From positions 868,001 to 932,000 of the forward strand of contig NZ_VWWV01000002.1 of assembly GCF_011752815.1 (NCBI RefSeq): a stretch of DNA of 64,000 nt, in the 5' to 3' direction. The notes beneath the pieces are model-generated. The model made no database searches and was not told the origin of the DNA. It saw only the letters and a program-made list of their open reading frames with translations. The position numbers and the translations under genes are program-made. The stretch is from Enterobacter sp. Cy-643. Its GTDB lineage: Bacteria; Pseudomonadota; Gammaproteobacteria; Enterobacterales; Enterobacteriaceae. Positions 27,414 to 36,554 of this stretch are shown piece by piece. Numbering within the stretch: the stretch's first letter is position 1; the number at the start of each line of letters is the position of its first letter.

Positions 27414-28178
27414 ATGATAAAGCAATTCACACAGCAGAGTCCGCAGGAAGCGTTTCTGGAAGTACGAGAACTTCATTATAGCGCAGGAAGCCAGGAGCCG
27501 TTTCACGCCCACGAACAGGGCCAGCTCATTTACCCGGTCAACGGCGTGGCAAAAATCCGCAGCGAGCAAAACGTCTGGGTGGTCGCCCCCGGCCACGCGC
27601 TTTGGCTGCCGGGGCGCCTGCCTCACGGCCTGGAAGCCATCGGCAACGTGGTCACCCACAATCTCTACATGACGCCTGCCGCTTCCGCAACGTTCAGCCG
27701 CCACAGCCGCAGCCTGGCCGTCACGCCGCTGTTTCAGTCCCTGACCGTCGCTGGCCTGGAAAAAACAGCCGACCCGCAGCGAAGCCAGCTATTGCACGAC
27801 CTGCTGCACAACGAGCTGCTGCGCCTGCAGGATATTGCCCTGTGCCATATCACCCTTCCCCACGACAGGCGTATTCGCCAGCTTTGTGATGCGCTGTGCA
27901 GCGACCTTTCCCAGCGGGAAACCCTGGCCTGGTGGGGCAAACGGGTGGGCGCGAGCGAAAGAACCCTGGCGAGGCTGTTCCGGGAAGAAACACAGCTCAG
28001 CTTTACCGAATGGCGGCAGCAAATGCACCTGGTGGAAGCCGTCTGCCACCTTGCGCGCGGCACCACCATCAGCAACCTCTCGAGCACGCTCGGTTACGCC
28101 AGCAGCAGCGCGTTTATCGCTATGTTCCGGAAAAAGCTGGGCGTTTCCCCGCAGAGGTATATTGGCCGCTATCTCTGA
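27414..28178 (+). CDS. AraC-family transcriptional regulator
   Basis: The 254-residue protein has an N-terminal cupin-like domain (about 20-85, with HAHEQGQLIYPVNG) and a C-terminal double helix-turn-helix (about 155-254) ending in the family motif SSTLGYASSSAFIAMFRKKLGVSPQRY. It is transcribed divergently from the siderophore operon and probably controls it, as do siderophore-responsive AraC regulators such as PchR or YbtA. That role is inferred from position. The Fur-like box lies between the two genes. Confidence 0.83.
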   Translation: MIKQFTQQSPQEAFLEVRELHYSAGSQEPFHAHEQGQLIYPVNGVAKIRSEQNVWVVAPGHALWLPGRLPHGLEAIGNVVTHNLYMTPAASATFSRHSRSLAVTPLFQSLTVAGLEKTADPQRSQLLHDLLHNELLRLQDIALCHITLPHDRRIRQLCDALCSDLSQRETLAWWGKRVGASERTLARLFREETQLSFTEWRQQMHLVEAVCHLARGTTISNLSSTLGYASSSAFIAMFRKKLGVSPQRYIGRYL

Positions 28179-28242
28179 CACGGCTTTTACAATCCGGTTC
28201 CATCGGCGATAATCACCGTTTGCGCCCCGGACCGGAACAACC

Positions 28243-29865
28243 ATGAGCGACACGAAGCCCCCGCAAACGACGGCCAAGCGCCCGATGAAACTCAGCACCT
28301 CGGTAACGCTGATGCTGTGCGCCGTTATCGGCTCGGTGCTGCTTGTGGTCTACGCGCTGTACTTTATCCAGATCAGCAATGCCACCCGCAGCGGCCTGAA
28401 AGATACCGCGCTGGCGGTGGCGAGAACCCTGGCCGACGATCCGACGATCAAATACGGCCTGACGCAGCCCCACAGCAAGGACATTATTCCGCCGGTAGCC
28501 ACCCGCGTGCAGGAGCGTAACGACCTGCTGTTCGTGGTGGTGACCGACATGAACGGCATTCGCTATTCGCATCCCCAACCCGGCAATATTGGCTCGCATT
28601 TTATTGGCGACGACATTTTCCCGGCGCTGGAGGGCAAAGAGAATGTCTCGATCAACCACGGCGTGCTGGCAGAAGCCCTGCGCGTCTTTACGCCGGTCTA
28701 TAACGAACAGCATAAGCAGATAGGCGTGGTCGCCATCGGCATCTCGCTGAGCAAAGTGGACGAGCAGATCAGCAAGAGCCGCTGGAGCGTGCTCTGGACG
28801 GTGTTATTCAGCGCCCTGTTTGGCTCGCTCGGCACCTGGGTGCTGGTGCGCGTGCTGAAACGCATTCTGTTCGGCTTCGAGCCGTATGAAATATCCGCGC
28901 TGTTCGAGCAGCGCCAGGCGATGCTGCAATCCGTTAAAGAGGGCATTATCGCCGTCGACCGCGAAGGCCGGGTAACGCTCATCAACCACGCGGCGCGCAA
29001 AATGCTGCTCTCGCCGGACGATTTCCGCCTCGGCAAAACCGTGCCGCCGGGGCCGCTGGTGGCCACGCTGTGCGAAGTGCTGCACACCGGCACGCCGATT
29101 CAGGACAGGCAAATCATCAGCTATGGCCGCCTGGTCTTGTGTAATGCGGTGCCAATTCGTATAAATAATCAGGTAATCGGCGCCATTAGCACCTTCCGGG
29201 ACAAGACTGAAATCAATTTGTTGACCCAGCGTGTAGACGGCATGGTCAATTATGTCGACGCGCTGCGCGAGCGCTCACACGAATTTATGAATAAACTGCA
29301 CGTCATTCTTGGCCTGCTGCAGCTTAAACATTACGACAAGCTTGAAGAGTACATTCTGCAAACCGCCAGCAATTACCAGACGGAAATTGGCACGCTGCAG
29401 AGCAAAATTAAGTCGCCGGTGATTGCCGGATTCCTGATTGGCAAGATCAACCGCGCCCGGGAAGCGGGCCACCATCTGGCGCTTGCCGACGAATGCCAGC
29501 TGCCGGACAACCCGAACGAACTTCAGGTGATGGCGTTGATTACCGCGCTCGGCAACCTGATTGAAAACGCGCTGGACGCGATGGGCGACCAGCCTGATGG
29601 CGAAGTAGGCGTGCTGCTGCACTACCAGAACGGCGTGCTAAGCGTGGAAGTCAGCGACGACGGGCCAGGGATCGATCCGGACCATATTCAGTCTATTTTT
29701 GACAAAGGCTACTCCACCAAAGGCGAGCAGCGTGGCGTGGGGTTGTTCCTTGCCAGGCAGCAGCTCGAGCGCCTTGGCGGCAGTATTCAGGTGGAGTCAG
29801 AACCCGGCGTCTTCACCCAATTCTTTGTGCAGTTACCCTGGGATAGTGAAAGGAACAATGCGTGA
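28243..29865 (+). CDS. dcuS: DcuS, C4-dicarboxylate sensor histidine kinase
   Basis: The 540-residue protein matches E. coli DcuS in length and order: TM1 (about 20-42), periplasmic PAS-like domain (about 45-180) with NDLLFVVVTDMNGIRYSHP, TM2 (about 183-205), a cytoplasmic PAS domain, the H-box RERSHEFMNKLHVILGLL and a HATPase domain with DDGPGI and GVGLFLARQQ. It senses fumarate, succinate, malate and similar acids in the periplasm. The gene overlaps dcuR by 4 bp. Its surroundings (fumarate reductase, dicarboxylate transporter, fumarase) agree with this role. Confidence 0.92.
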   Translation: MSDTKPPQTTAKRPMKLSTSVTLMLCAVIGSVLLVVYALYFIQISNATRSGLKDTALAVARTLADDPTIKYGLTQPHSKDIIPPVATRVQERNDLLFVVVTDMNGIRYSHPQPGNIGSHFIGDDIFPALEGKENVSINHGVLAEALRVFTPVYNEQHKQIGVVAIGISLSKVDEQISKSRWSVLWTVLFSALFGSLGTWVLVRVLKRILFGFEPYEISALFEQRQAMLQSVKEGIIAVDREGRVTLINHAARKMLLSPDDFRLGKTVPPGPLVATLCEVLHTGTPIQDRQIISYGRLVLCNAVPIRINNQVIGAISTFRDKTEINLLTQRVDGMVNYVDALRERSHEFMNKLHVILGLLQLKHYDKLEEYILQTASNYQTEIGTLQSKIKSPVIAGFLIGKINRAREAGHHLALADECQLPDNPNELQVMALITALGNLIENALDAMGDQPDGEVGVLLHYQNGVLSVEVSDDGPGIDPDHIQSIFDKGYSTKGEQRGVGLFLARQQLERLGGSIQVESEPGVFTQFFVQLPWDSERNNA

Positions 29866-30581
29866 TTAATGTCTTAATTGTTGATGATGATGCGATGGTC
29901 GCGGAGCTTAACCGCGCCTACGTCAGCCAAATCCCGGGCTTTACCTGCTGTGGTTCCGCCTCCACGCTGAAACAGGCGCGGGAGATGGTCAGCAACCCGG
30001 AGCTAAAAATAGATCTGATCCTGCTGGATGTTTATATGCAGCAGGACAACGGTCTGGATCTGCTGCCAACGCTGCGTGAAGCGGGGAAAACCATCGATGT
30101 GATCGTTATCTCGTCGGCGGCGGACGCGGCGACTATTCAAAAGTCGATGCACTACGGCGTGGTGGATTACCTGATTAAACCGTTCCAGTTCCCGCGCTTT
30201 GAAGAAGCGTTAACCAACTGGCGCGAAAAGAAAAACCTGATGGGCACCCACAAATACTACGAGCAGGCGGACGTTGACCGGCTGCTGCACGGTGGCTCGC
30301 CGGTGGTGGCGGACGCCAAGCGCCTGCCGAAGGGGCTGACGCCGCAAACGCTGCGCACCATTTGCCAGTGGATCGACACCCACCCGACGGAAGAATTTTC
30401 CACCGACGAACTGGCGGCGGCGGTGAATATCTCTCGCGTATCATGCCGTAAGTATCTGATCTGGCTGGCGCAGATTAATATTCTGTTCACCAGCATTCAT
30501 TACGGCATGACCGGCCGCCCGGTGTACCGCTATCGCCTGCAGGCCGAACAGCTTGGCCTGCTCAAGCAGTACTGCCAGTAA
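29862..30581 (+). CDS. dcuR: DcuR, response regulator of the C4-dicarboxylate system
   Basis: The 239-residue protein has a receiver domain with acidic residues DDD at 8-10 and phosphoacceptor Asp56 (LILLDVYM), then a CitB-type helix-turn-helix (ISRVSCRKYLIWLAQINILFTSIHYG). It matches E. coli DcuR in length and sequence. When phosphorylated by DcuS it should activate fumarate-respiration and dicarboxylate-transport genes, probably including the neighbours to the right. Its 3' end overlaps the convergent apbE gene by 20 bp. Confidence 0.92.
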   Translation: MINVLIVDDDAMVAELNRAYVSQIPGFTCCGSASTLKQAREMVSNPELKIDLILLDVYMQQDNGLDLLPTLREAGKTIDVIVISSAADAATIQKSMHYGVVDYLIKPFQFPRFEEALTNWREKKNLMGTHKYYEQADVDRLLHGGSPVVADAKRLPKGLTPQTLRTICQWIDTHPTEEFSTDELAAAVNISRVSCRKYLIWLAQINILFTSIHYGMTGRPVYRYRLQAEQLGLLKQYCQ

Positions 30582-31530
30582 TCAATTGGTAGCTGTCATC
30601 CAGTAACGTAAAGCGGAACTGGCTGGCAGAAGAGAGGATAATCTCTCGCTGTTTGGTGACAAAAATCGCCTCGATATCGGGGCGATTCGCCAGCACGGCA
30701 CAGCCCTTTTCTATGCCCATCCCGTAAATCAACGTCGTCCAGATATCCCCGTCTAAAGAGTCAGTCGACACGATCGTCACGCTATCCAGCTCATTGTCCA
30801 GCGGGTAGCCCGTGCGCGGGTCGAGAATATGGTGATAGCGTTTACCGTCCAGCTCGAAATAGCGCTCGTAAACGCCGGACGTCACCACCGATTTGTTCGC
30901 CACCTCAATCACGCCCAGCATCTCTTCCGGGCCGCTAAACGGCTTTTTCAGCCCGATAGACCAGCCGCCTGCCGGCGAGCCAAGCGTCTGCACGTTGCCG
31001 CCGAGGTTAATCAGCCCCTGCGCCACGCCCTGCCGCTGGAGAAAATCACGAACCCGGTCTGCAATGTAGCCCTTGGCTATCGCGCCCAGGTCGATTTCCA
31101 TCCCGCTATGTGCCAGGTAAACGCTGCCTTCGGCTTCGTCCAGCACCACCTGATGCGGCTGCGTGCGCGGCAATAGCGCGGCAATGTCCTCTGCCGGAGG
31201 CACGCTGTCGCCCTTGAAACCAATCTTCCAGCGCTTTACCAGCGGGCCAATGGCGAGATTAAAAATACTGTCGGGAAACTGACTGGCGGCTTTGGCGCAC
31301 TTGATCAGCTCAAACACCGGGCGGCTGACGGCAACCGGATGCTTGCCCGCGGCGTGATTGATACTCATCACCTGGGATTCGGCCCGGTTCACGGTGAGCA
31401 GATCTTCGTAGTGTTTGATCAGGCGGAATACCTGAGAGGCAAGGGTTTCATTGGGTTCGAACAGCTTGAGGAGAATGGGCGAGCCCATTAAAACGGCGGA
31501 GTAGCCATAAACACCTTCGGGTTGTGACAT
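30562..31530 (-). CDS. apbE: ApbE-type FMN transferase (flavinylates the fumarate reductase)
   Basis: The protein has 322 residues with the ApbE fold: VMGSPILLKLF near the N-terminus, the flavin-binding INLGGNVQTLG, and the metal site region HILDPRTGYPLDNELDSVTIVS. No lipoprotein signal is present, so it is cytoplasmic, unlike periplasmic ApbE enzymes that serve Rnf or Nqr. The ATG at 31530 has AAGGAG 6 nt upstream; a longer in-frame ORF starts at 31704 but lacks this support. It lies 58 bp downstream of the fumarate reductase gene, which encodes the target motif. This enzyme-substrate pair is known from Klebsiella pneumoniae. Confidence 0.9.
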   Translation of the reverse strand: MSQPEGVYGYSAVLMGSPILLKLFEPNETLASQVFRLIKHYEDLLTVNRAESQVMSINHAAGKHPVAVSRPVFELIKCAKAASQFPDSIFNLAIGPLVKRWKIGFKGDSVPPAEDIAALLPRTQPHQVVLDEAEGSVYLAHSGMEIDLGAIAKGYIADRVRDFLQRQGVAQGLINLGGNVQTLGSPAGGWSIGLKKPFSGPEEMLGVIEVANKSVVTSGVYERYFELDGKRYHHILDPRTGYPLDNELDSVTIVSTDSLDGDIWTTLIYGMGIEKGCAVLANRPDIEAIFVTKQREIILSSASQFRFTLLDDSYQLITGSTA

Positions 31531-31588
31531 AGCGGGCTCCTTTTGCTGAAAAGGTTGCGCCCCGGCAAAGGCCGGAGCGCAGTTGGGC

Positions 31589-34369
31589 TTAGCGTTTTGC
31601 CCAGCTTGCCGCTTGATGGCCCGCCAGGGTACCAAAGACAATAATATCCGCCACCGCGTTACCGCCGATACGGTTGCCGCCGTGAATCCCCCCGGCCACT
31701 TCACCCGCCGCGAACGCGCCAGGGATAACCTGATGCTGTTTATCCAGCACTTCGGTTTCGGCGTTGATGGTCACGCCGCCCATGGTGTGGTGCACCCCAG
31801 GAGCGATGCGGATGGCGTGGAACGGGCCATCTTTAATCGGGTTACGCAGCGCGGTTTTACGGCCAAAATCTTCGTCGTACTGATTTTCCACAAAGCCGTT
31901 GTAACGCTCAAGCGTGGCGAGGAAGGCGTGGTAATCCATCCCCAGTTTCTCCGCCAGTTCGCGAGGCCCTTGGGCGCTGACCACAAAGCCTTTGGCAATG
32001 TACTCATCCGCCGCTTTGTTTTTGGTGCGAACGTTCTCGTCGAACACGATGTAAGCGTATTTCTCCGGCAGCGCGATAATCTGCGCCGACACTTTATCGC
32101 GGGTTTCCATTTCGTTGAAGAAGCGGCTGCCTTTTTGATTCACGAGGATAGCGCCGCCGCCGCGAATGGACTCGGAAATCAGGTACGAGGTGGTTTGTTC
32201 CACGGTGGGGTGAATCTGAATTTCGCCCATATCCACGGTGCCTGCGCCCAGTTTTTCCAGCAGCGCGATGCCGCCGCCCGTGGCACCTTTGTGGTTAGTG
32301 GTGACAAAACCTTCCAAATCCGGGCGGTATTTCACCACCATCGAGCTGTTGGCGCTGAAGCCGCCGGTCGCCACGATAACGCTTTTCGCGTGGATGGTCA
32401 GCGCTTCGTTTTCGTCCGTGAGCAGCGCCACGCCGCTCACCGCGCCCTGGTCAAACAGGATTTCCGTTACCGCCGTTTCCATCAGCACGTCGATGCTGCG
32501 TTTGTTGATGTTACGCAGCAGGCCGCTGATCAGGTAACCGCCAACCGCCGATCCGTCGCGTGGGCGGTGGGTGCGGTCAATGCTCATCCCGCCAGTAGTG
32601 GTGATGTCGTTCAGCATGATGCCGCGATCCGCCAGCCACTCAATGGCCTGTGGCGCGTTTTCCACAAAGCGGTGCAGCAGCTCCGGATTGTTTTTGTTAT
32701 AGCCACCTTTCAGCGTTTCGGCATAGAACAGCTCTTTGCTGTCGAAAATGCCTTTGACGCGCTGGAAGCGGGTTTCCGCCGCGTTCATCCCGGCAGATGC
32801 CTTAACGGTATTCCCGCCAATGGACGGCATCTTCTCAACGATCAGCACGCTGGCGCCTTCGTCATGCGCCTGAATCGCCGCCGCCAGACCGGCACCGCCG
32901 CTGCCAACCACAACCACGTCGTAGCTCTGTGGGGCGCTAACGCCGCCGCTTTCTTCAAACGCCTGCTGCTTGCTGGATTTCACCATCGCTTTAGAAACGG
33001 CTTTTTTCACCGCTTCGCTCTGGGAAGTCGCGCCGGAAATGGCATCCACAAACGGTGAGTTGGCGGTCAGGATGCGGGTACGAATTTCTTCGAAGTGAGT
33101 GGTGAACTCTACGTCGTCCTGCGGGCCAGCAGCCAGCGCGATATCGGCGATGCGATCGCTGTCGAGGCTGACGTTAATCACCAGCTGGTTGACGTCATCG
33201 CTGACGGTTTCTTCGAAGATCCCGGGTTTAAATTTAGAGGCGCCGCCCATGCTCATGTCGCGAATCATCGCCTCGACCAGCGAGAAGCGCCACAGCGGCT
33301 CAGGGATGGTCAATTCTTCGCGTTTGGTGCTGTCGATGAACAAATCCAGCACTTCGCCGTTGGCGATGCGGGCAGTCCAGTCCGGGTAGGCAATGCAGGC
33401 GCGGCCTACGGCCACCAGGTCATACCCGTGCTCCAGCGCGGTTTCCACGTCGGAAGCATTCACGATGCCGCCCACGCCCATCACCGGGATTTGCGCCAGC
33501 GCGTCGGAACGCATTGCACAGTATTTGTCGATCAGCGGCGTCGGATCGGTGGTGTCGTTAATGGACGGACGCAGCGAGTAACCCAGAGAGAAGTGCAGGT
33601 AGTCCAGGCCTCGCGCGGCCAGTTTTTCCAGCAGGTACATGGTGTCGTCGAAACGAATCCCAGGCACTTCAAGCTCTTCCGGGGAGAAACGGTAGCCGAT
33701 GATGAAGGCATCGTCGGCGTACTGGCGCACCATCTGATGGGTAATATCCAGCACGGCGAGCGGGAATTTAGCGCGGTTGTCGCGGCTACCGCCCCATTCG
33801 TCGTCACGCTGGTTTGAGTTCGGGGAGTAGAACTGTTGAATCAGGTAAGTGTTCGCGCCGTGGATTTCCACGCCGTCGAAACCGGCCTGAATAGCGCGGC
33901 GAACGGCCTCACCAAATTTAGTCACCATGCCTGCCACTTCTTCTGTGGTCAGGGCAAGCGGCGTTGCTGCGCCGTCGCGAGGTGCGGCCAGCGCACTCGG
34001 GCCAACCGGCGTACGGCCACCGATGAGTTTAGGGTCGACCATGCGGCCGCCGTGATAAATCTGCAGCAGGGCTCTTGACCCTTCGGCCTTGATTGCGGCG
34101 GCGATTTTAGCCAGCCCGGCAATTTTTTCATCGCTATCTATTCCGATAGCGCCAGGGAAGGCCAGGCCCAGGTCATCAATGAAGCAGCATTCCACCACGA
34201 TGGTGCCGATGCTCCCGGCGCGGACGCGGTAGTACTCCACCAGCTCTTCGGTCACGGTGCCATCAAAATACCCGGTACAGGTGGTCATCGGTGCCATAAG
34301 CAGACGATTTTTTAATGCCGTACCGTTGGGTAAAGTAAATGGGCTTAACATGTTTTTGTCGGTGCTCAT
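31589..34369 (-). CDS. Soluble NADH:fumarate reductase (OYE-like, FMN_bind and FAD_binding_2 domains)
   Basis: The 926-residue protein fuses three modules. Residues about 1-365 resemble old-yellow-enzyme flavin reductases (IYHGGRM, EIHGANTYLIQQFYSPNSN). Residues about 390-470 form an FMN_bind domain with the flavinylation motif DAISGATS, whose Thr448 would carry FMN. Residues about 484-926 form an FAD-dependent fumarate reductase domain with the dinucleotide motif GSGGAGLAAA. This matches the cytoplasmic NADH:fumarate oxidoreductase of Klebsiella, which reoxidises NADH with fumarate without quinones. The ATG at 34369 follows GGAG. The gene precedes apbE and lies opposite a dicarboxylate transporter. 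Confidence 0.9.
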   Translation of the reverse strand: MSTDKNMLSPFTLPNGTALKNRLLMAPMTTCTGYFDGTVTEELVEYYRVRAGSIGTIVVECCFIDDLGLAFPGAIGIDSDEKIAGLAKIAAAIKAEGSRALLQIYHGGRMVDPKLIGGRTPVGPSALAAPRDGAATPLALTTEEVAGMVTKFGEAVRRAIQAGFDGVEIHGANTYLIQQFYSPNSNQRDDEWGGSRDNRAKFPLAVLDITHQMVRQYADDAFIIGYRFSPEELEVPGIRFDDTMYLLEKLAARGLDYLHFSLGYSLRPSINDTTDPTPLIDKYCAMRSDALAQIPVMGVGGIVNASDVETALEHGYDLVAVGRACIAYPDWTARIANGEVLDLFIDSTKREELTIPEPLWRFSLVEAMIRDMSMGGASKFKPGIFEETVSDDVNQLVINVSLDSDRIADIALAAGPQDDVEFTTHFEEIRTRILTANSPFVDAISGATSQSEAVKKAVSKAMVKSSKQQAFEESGGVSAPQSYDVVVVGSGGAGLAAAIQAHDEGASVLIVEKMPSIGGNTVKASAGMNAAETRFQRVKGIFDSKELFYAETLKGGYNKNNPELLHRFVENAPQAIEWLADRGIMLNDITTTGGMSIDRTHRPRDGSAVGGYLISGLLRNINKRSIDVLMETAVTEILFDQGAVSGVALLTDENEALTIHAKSVIVATGGFSANSSMVVKYRPDLEGFVTTNHKGATGGGIALLEKLGAGTVDMGEIQIHPTVEQTTSYLISESIRGGGAILVNQKGSRFFNEMETRDKVSAQIIALPEKYAYIVFDENVRTKNKAADEYIAKGFVVSAQGPRELAEKLGMDYHAFLATLERYNGFVENQYDEDFGRKTALRNPIKDGPFHAIRIAPGVHHTMGGVTINAETEVLDKQHQVIPGAFAAGEVAGGIHGGNRIGGNAVADIIVFGTLAGHQAASWAKR

Positions 34370-34987
34370 AATGTCGACTCCAAACTTTAAATTTAAAACT
34401 GAGAATTCGGTTGCTGGCACTATTTTGGTTCTGGTTATTGGCCATTTCGCATATCAACAATATAAGACTATTTTTAGTTACCAAACTATTTACGTTAGTT
34501 TAAAAACTATTAAAGAACCGCAATAACACAATTACCCATAACGTGTTATTAATTAAAATATAAAAGATAACAGCTTATTAAATTAATATAACATTTTAGT
34601 TACCTACCAGATGCACGCCGTGAACACACGCCAGACCATGCGGCAAGCGGAATCGAGTCAGCCAGAACCGCTAAAAAAGACCTGAAAGGCGCATTTTTAA
34701 TGATCAAACTGATAACTTTTTCGCACAAATAACCCTGCAAACATACGAACTATTATTTTTTTATAAAAGAATAAACAGAATGCTGTTTCTTGATCTCGAT
34801 CAATTGTCATATACCTCGAAAGCGCAATATATAATTATCCAAAGAATTTAATTCGCCGCTAATAAAAAGCGATGAATGGTTATTTTCGCCACGACTGAAA
34901 ACCAACATTTAATTAATAAAGAAAGTTTAAAAACTAAAGTAAGCGAAAATAAAAACAGAATCCTTAACTCCTTATAACGGTGTCATT
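34370..34987. promoter_or_regulatory. Long divergent control region of the fumarate module
   Basis: This 618-bp region between the fumarate reductase and the dicarboxylate transporter holds no convincing gene and is strikingly A+T-rich against its flanks. It contains a perfect FNR site and several ATTTAATTAATAAA-like stretches that could bind DcuR or a nucleoid protein; the latter is inference. It is well placed to give coordinate anaerobic control of both arms. Confidence 0.6.
34790..34803. promoter_or_regulatory. Perfect FNR-binding site
   Basis: TTGAT-CTCG-ATCAA is an exact match to the FNR consensus TTGAT-N4-ATCAA. It lies about 185 bp upstream of the dicarboxylate transporter and about 420 bp upstream of the fumarate reductase, so activation under anaerobiosis is expected for at least the rightward operon. 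Confidence 0.85.
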
Positions 34988-36499
34988 ATGAGTGTAATAA
35001 CCACCAATCTACCGCCGCTCAAAGAGAGCACTAAAAAAGCAGGCAGCAACAAACGTTGGCTGATGATGGCCCTGCCCATCATTGTGGCGCTGTTGCTGAT
35101 GCTGGTTCCGGTTCCGGACGGCCTGCCGCCGTACGCCTGGCACTTCTTCGCCGTCTTCGTCGGCGTCATCGTAGGGCTTATCTTCGAACCGCTGCCGGGC
35201 GCCGTTATCGGCCTGACCGGGATCGTTGTCATTTCGCTCGGCAGCCAGTGGCTGCTGTTCAGCCCGGAGCAAATGGCCGACCCGAAATTCAAGCTGGCGG
35301 GCGCCTCCTTTAAATGGGCGGTCAGCGGCTTCGGCAACTCCACCGTCTGGCTTATCTTCGGCGCATTTATGTTTGCCGCCGGCTACGATAAGACTCAGTT
35401 TGGCCGCCGCCTGGCGCTGATTCTGGTGAAATACCTTGGCCGCCGCAGCCTGACGCTGGGCTACGCCATTGCCTTCGCCGACCTGCTGCTGGCGCCGTTT
35501 ACTCCGTCCAACACCGCACGTAGTGGCGGGACCATCTACCCGATTATCGCTAACCTGCCGCCGCTGTACGGCTCAAAACCTAACGATCCAAGCGCGCGTA
35601 AAATCGGTTCTTACCTGATGTGGGTGGCTATCACCGCGGCCTGTATCACCAGCTCAATGTTCCTCTCTGCGCTGGCCCCTAACCTGCTGGCGCTGGCGCT
35701 GGTGAAAAGCATCGTTGGCATCAACATCTCCTGGGGGATGTGGTTCCTTGCCTTCCTGCCGCTTGGCCTGCTGTTACTGCTGACCATGCCGCTGCTGGCT
35801 TACTGGCTCTACCCGCCTGAAGTGAAAGTGAACGACGAAGTGCCAAAATGGGCGAGCCGTGAACTGGAGAAACTGGGCAAACTGTCCCGCAACGAAATCC
35901 TGCTGCTGGTGTTCGTCTGCTCCGCGCTGGTGATGTGGATCTTCGCGGCAAGCTGGATTGAACCTGCGCTTGCGGCTCTGCTGGTTATCGTCCTGATGCT
36001 GTGGACCGGCGTGCTGAACTGGAACGACATCACCAATAACAAGGCAGCGTGGAACACCTTCGTCTGGTTCGCCACCCTGGTTGCCCTGGCCGATGGCCTC
36101 TCTTCTACCGGCTTTATCTCCTGGCTGGGTAAAGAAGGCGGCGCGCTGATGACCGGTATCGCCCCAGGCACCGCGACCATTGTCCTGCTGCTGGCGTTCT
36201 ACCTGCTGCACTACCTGTTTGCGAGCACCACCGCGCATACCACCGCGCTGCTGCCGGCGATGCTGACCATCGCCTCCACCATTCCGGGCATGAATATGGA
36301 AGTGTTCTGTCTGCTGATGGTGACCTCGCTGGGTATCATGGGCATCATCACCCCGTACGGCACCGGCCCAAGCCCTATCTACTACGGTAGCGGCTACCTG
36401 CCAACCAAAGACTACTGGCGCCTGGGCACCATCTTCGGTGGCCTGTTCCTGGTCGCGCTGCTGGTGATTGGTTATCCGTGGATGTCCCTGATGTTCTGA
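34988..36499 (+). CDS. DASS-family anion permease (dicarboxylate or tartrate/citrate:succinate antiporter, TtdT/CitT-like)
   Basis: The 503-residue protein has about twelve to fourteen membrane helices. Typical marks of the divalent anion:sodium symporter family are PLPGAVIGLTGIVV, the substrate loop APFTPSNTARSGGTIYPI and the second loop TPYGTGPSPIYYGSGYLP. Length and sequence fit the TtdT/CitT group, which exchanges external tartrate, citrate or fumarate for succinate. With fumarase and fumarate reductase alongside, it would import a C4-dicarboxylate or its precursor and expel succinate. The exact substrate is not certain. Confidence 0.88.
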   Translation: MSVITTNLPPLKESTKKAGSNKRWLMMALPIIVALLLMLVPVPDGLPPYAWHFFAVFVGVIVGLIFEPLPGAVIGLTGIVVISLGSQWLLFSPEQMADPKFKLAGASFKWAVSGFGNSTVWLIFGAFMFAAGYDKTQFGRRLALILVKYLGRRSLTLGYAIAFADLLLAPFTPSNTARSGGTIYPIIANLPPLYGSKPNDPSARKIGSYLMWVAITAACITSSMFLSALAPNLLALALVKSIVGINISWGMWFLAFLPLGLLLLLTMPLLAYWLYPPEVKVNDEVPKWASRELEKLGKLSRNEILLLVFVCSALVMWIFAASWIEPALAALLVIVLMLWTGVLNWNDITNNKAAWNTFVWFATLVALADGLSSTGFISWLGKEGGALMTGIAPGTATIVLLLAFYLLHYLFASTTAHTTALLPAMLTIASTIPGMNMEVFCLLMVTSLGIMGIITPYGTGPSPIYYGSGYLPTKDYWRLGTIFGGLFLVALLVIGYPWMSLMF

Positions 36500-36505
36500 T
36501 TTAAA

Positions 36506-36539
36506 GCCGCTGGGGGGCAACCTCCGGCGGTTTATTTTT
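36506..36539 (+). terminator. Terminator/attenuator between the transporter and fumarase genes
   Basis: CCGCTGGGGG and CCTCCGGCGG (36507-36530) pair in a 10-bp stem with two G-U pairs and a GCAA tetraloop, followed by TTTATTTTT. It lies in the 55-bp gap between two genes of one pathway, so it may reduce rather than abolish read-through into fumarase. Confidence 0.7.
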
Positions 36540-36554
36540 ATGGAGTAACGAGCT

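Noticed and set aside
30562-31704. Longer ApbE frame starting at 31704
   Set aside because: The extra 58 residues overlap the fumarate reductase gene, are not conserved, and the ATG at 31530 has AAGGAG at ideal distance.
31583-33058. Long plus-strand frame of 491 codons opposite the fumarate reductase gene
   Set aside because: It is an antisense shadow of a well-supported enzyme, rich in His, Val and Arg as expected from reverse reading of G+C-rich codons, and shows no domain.
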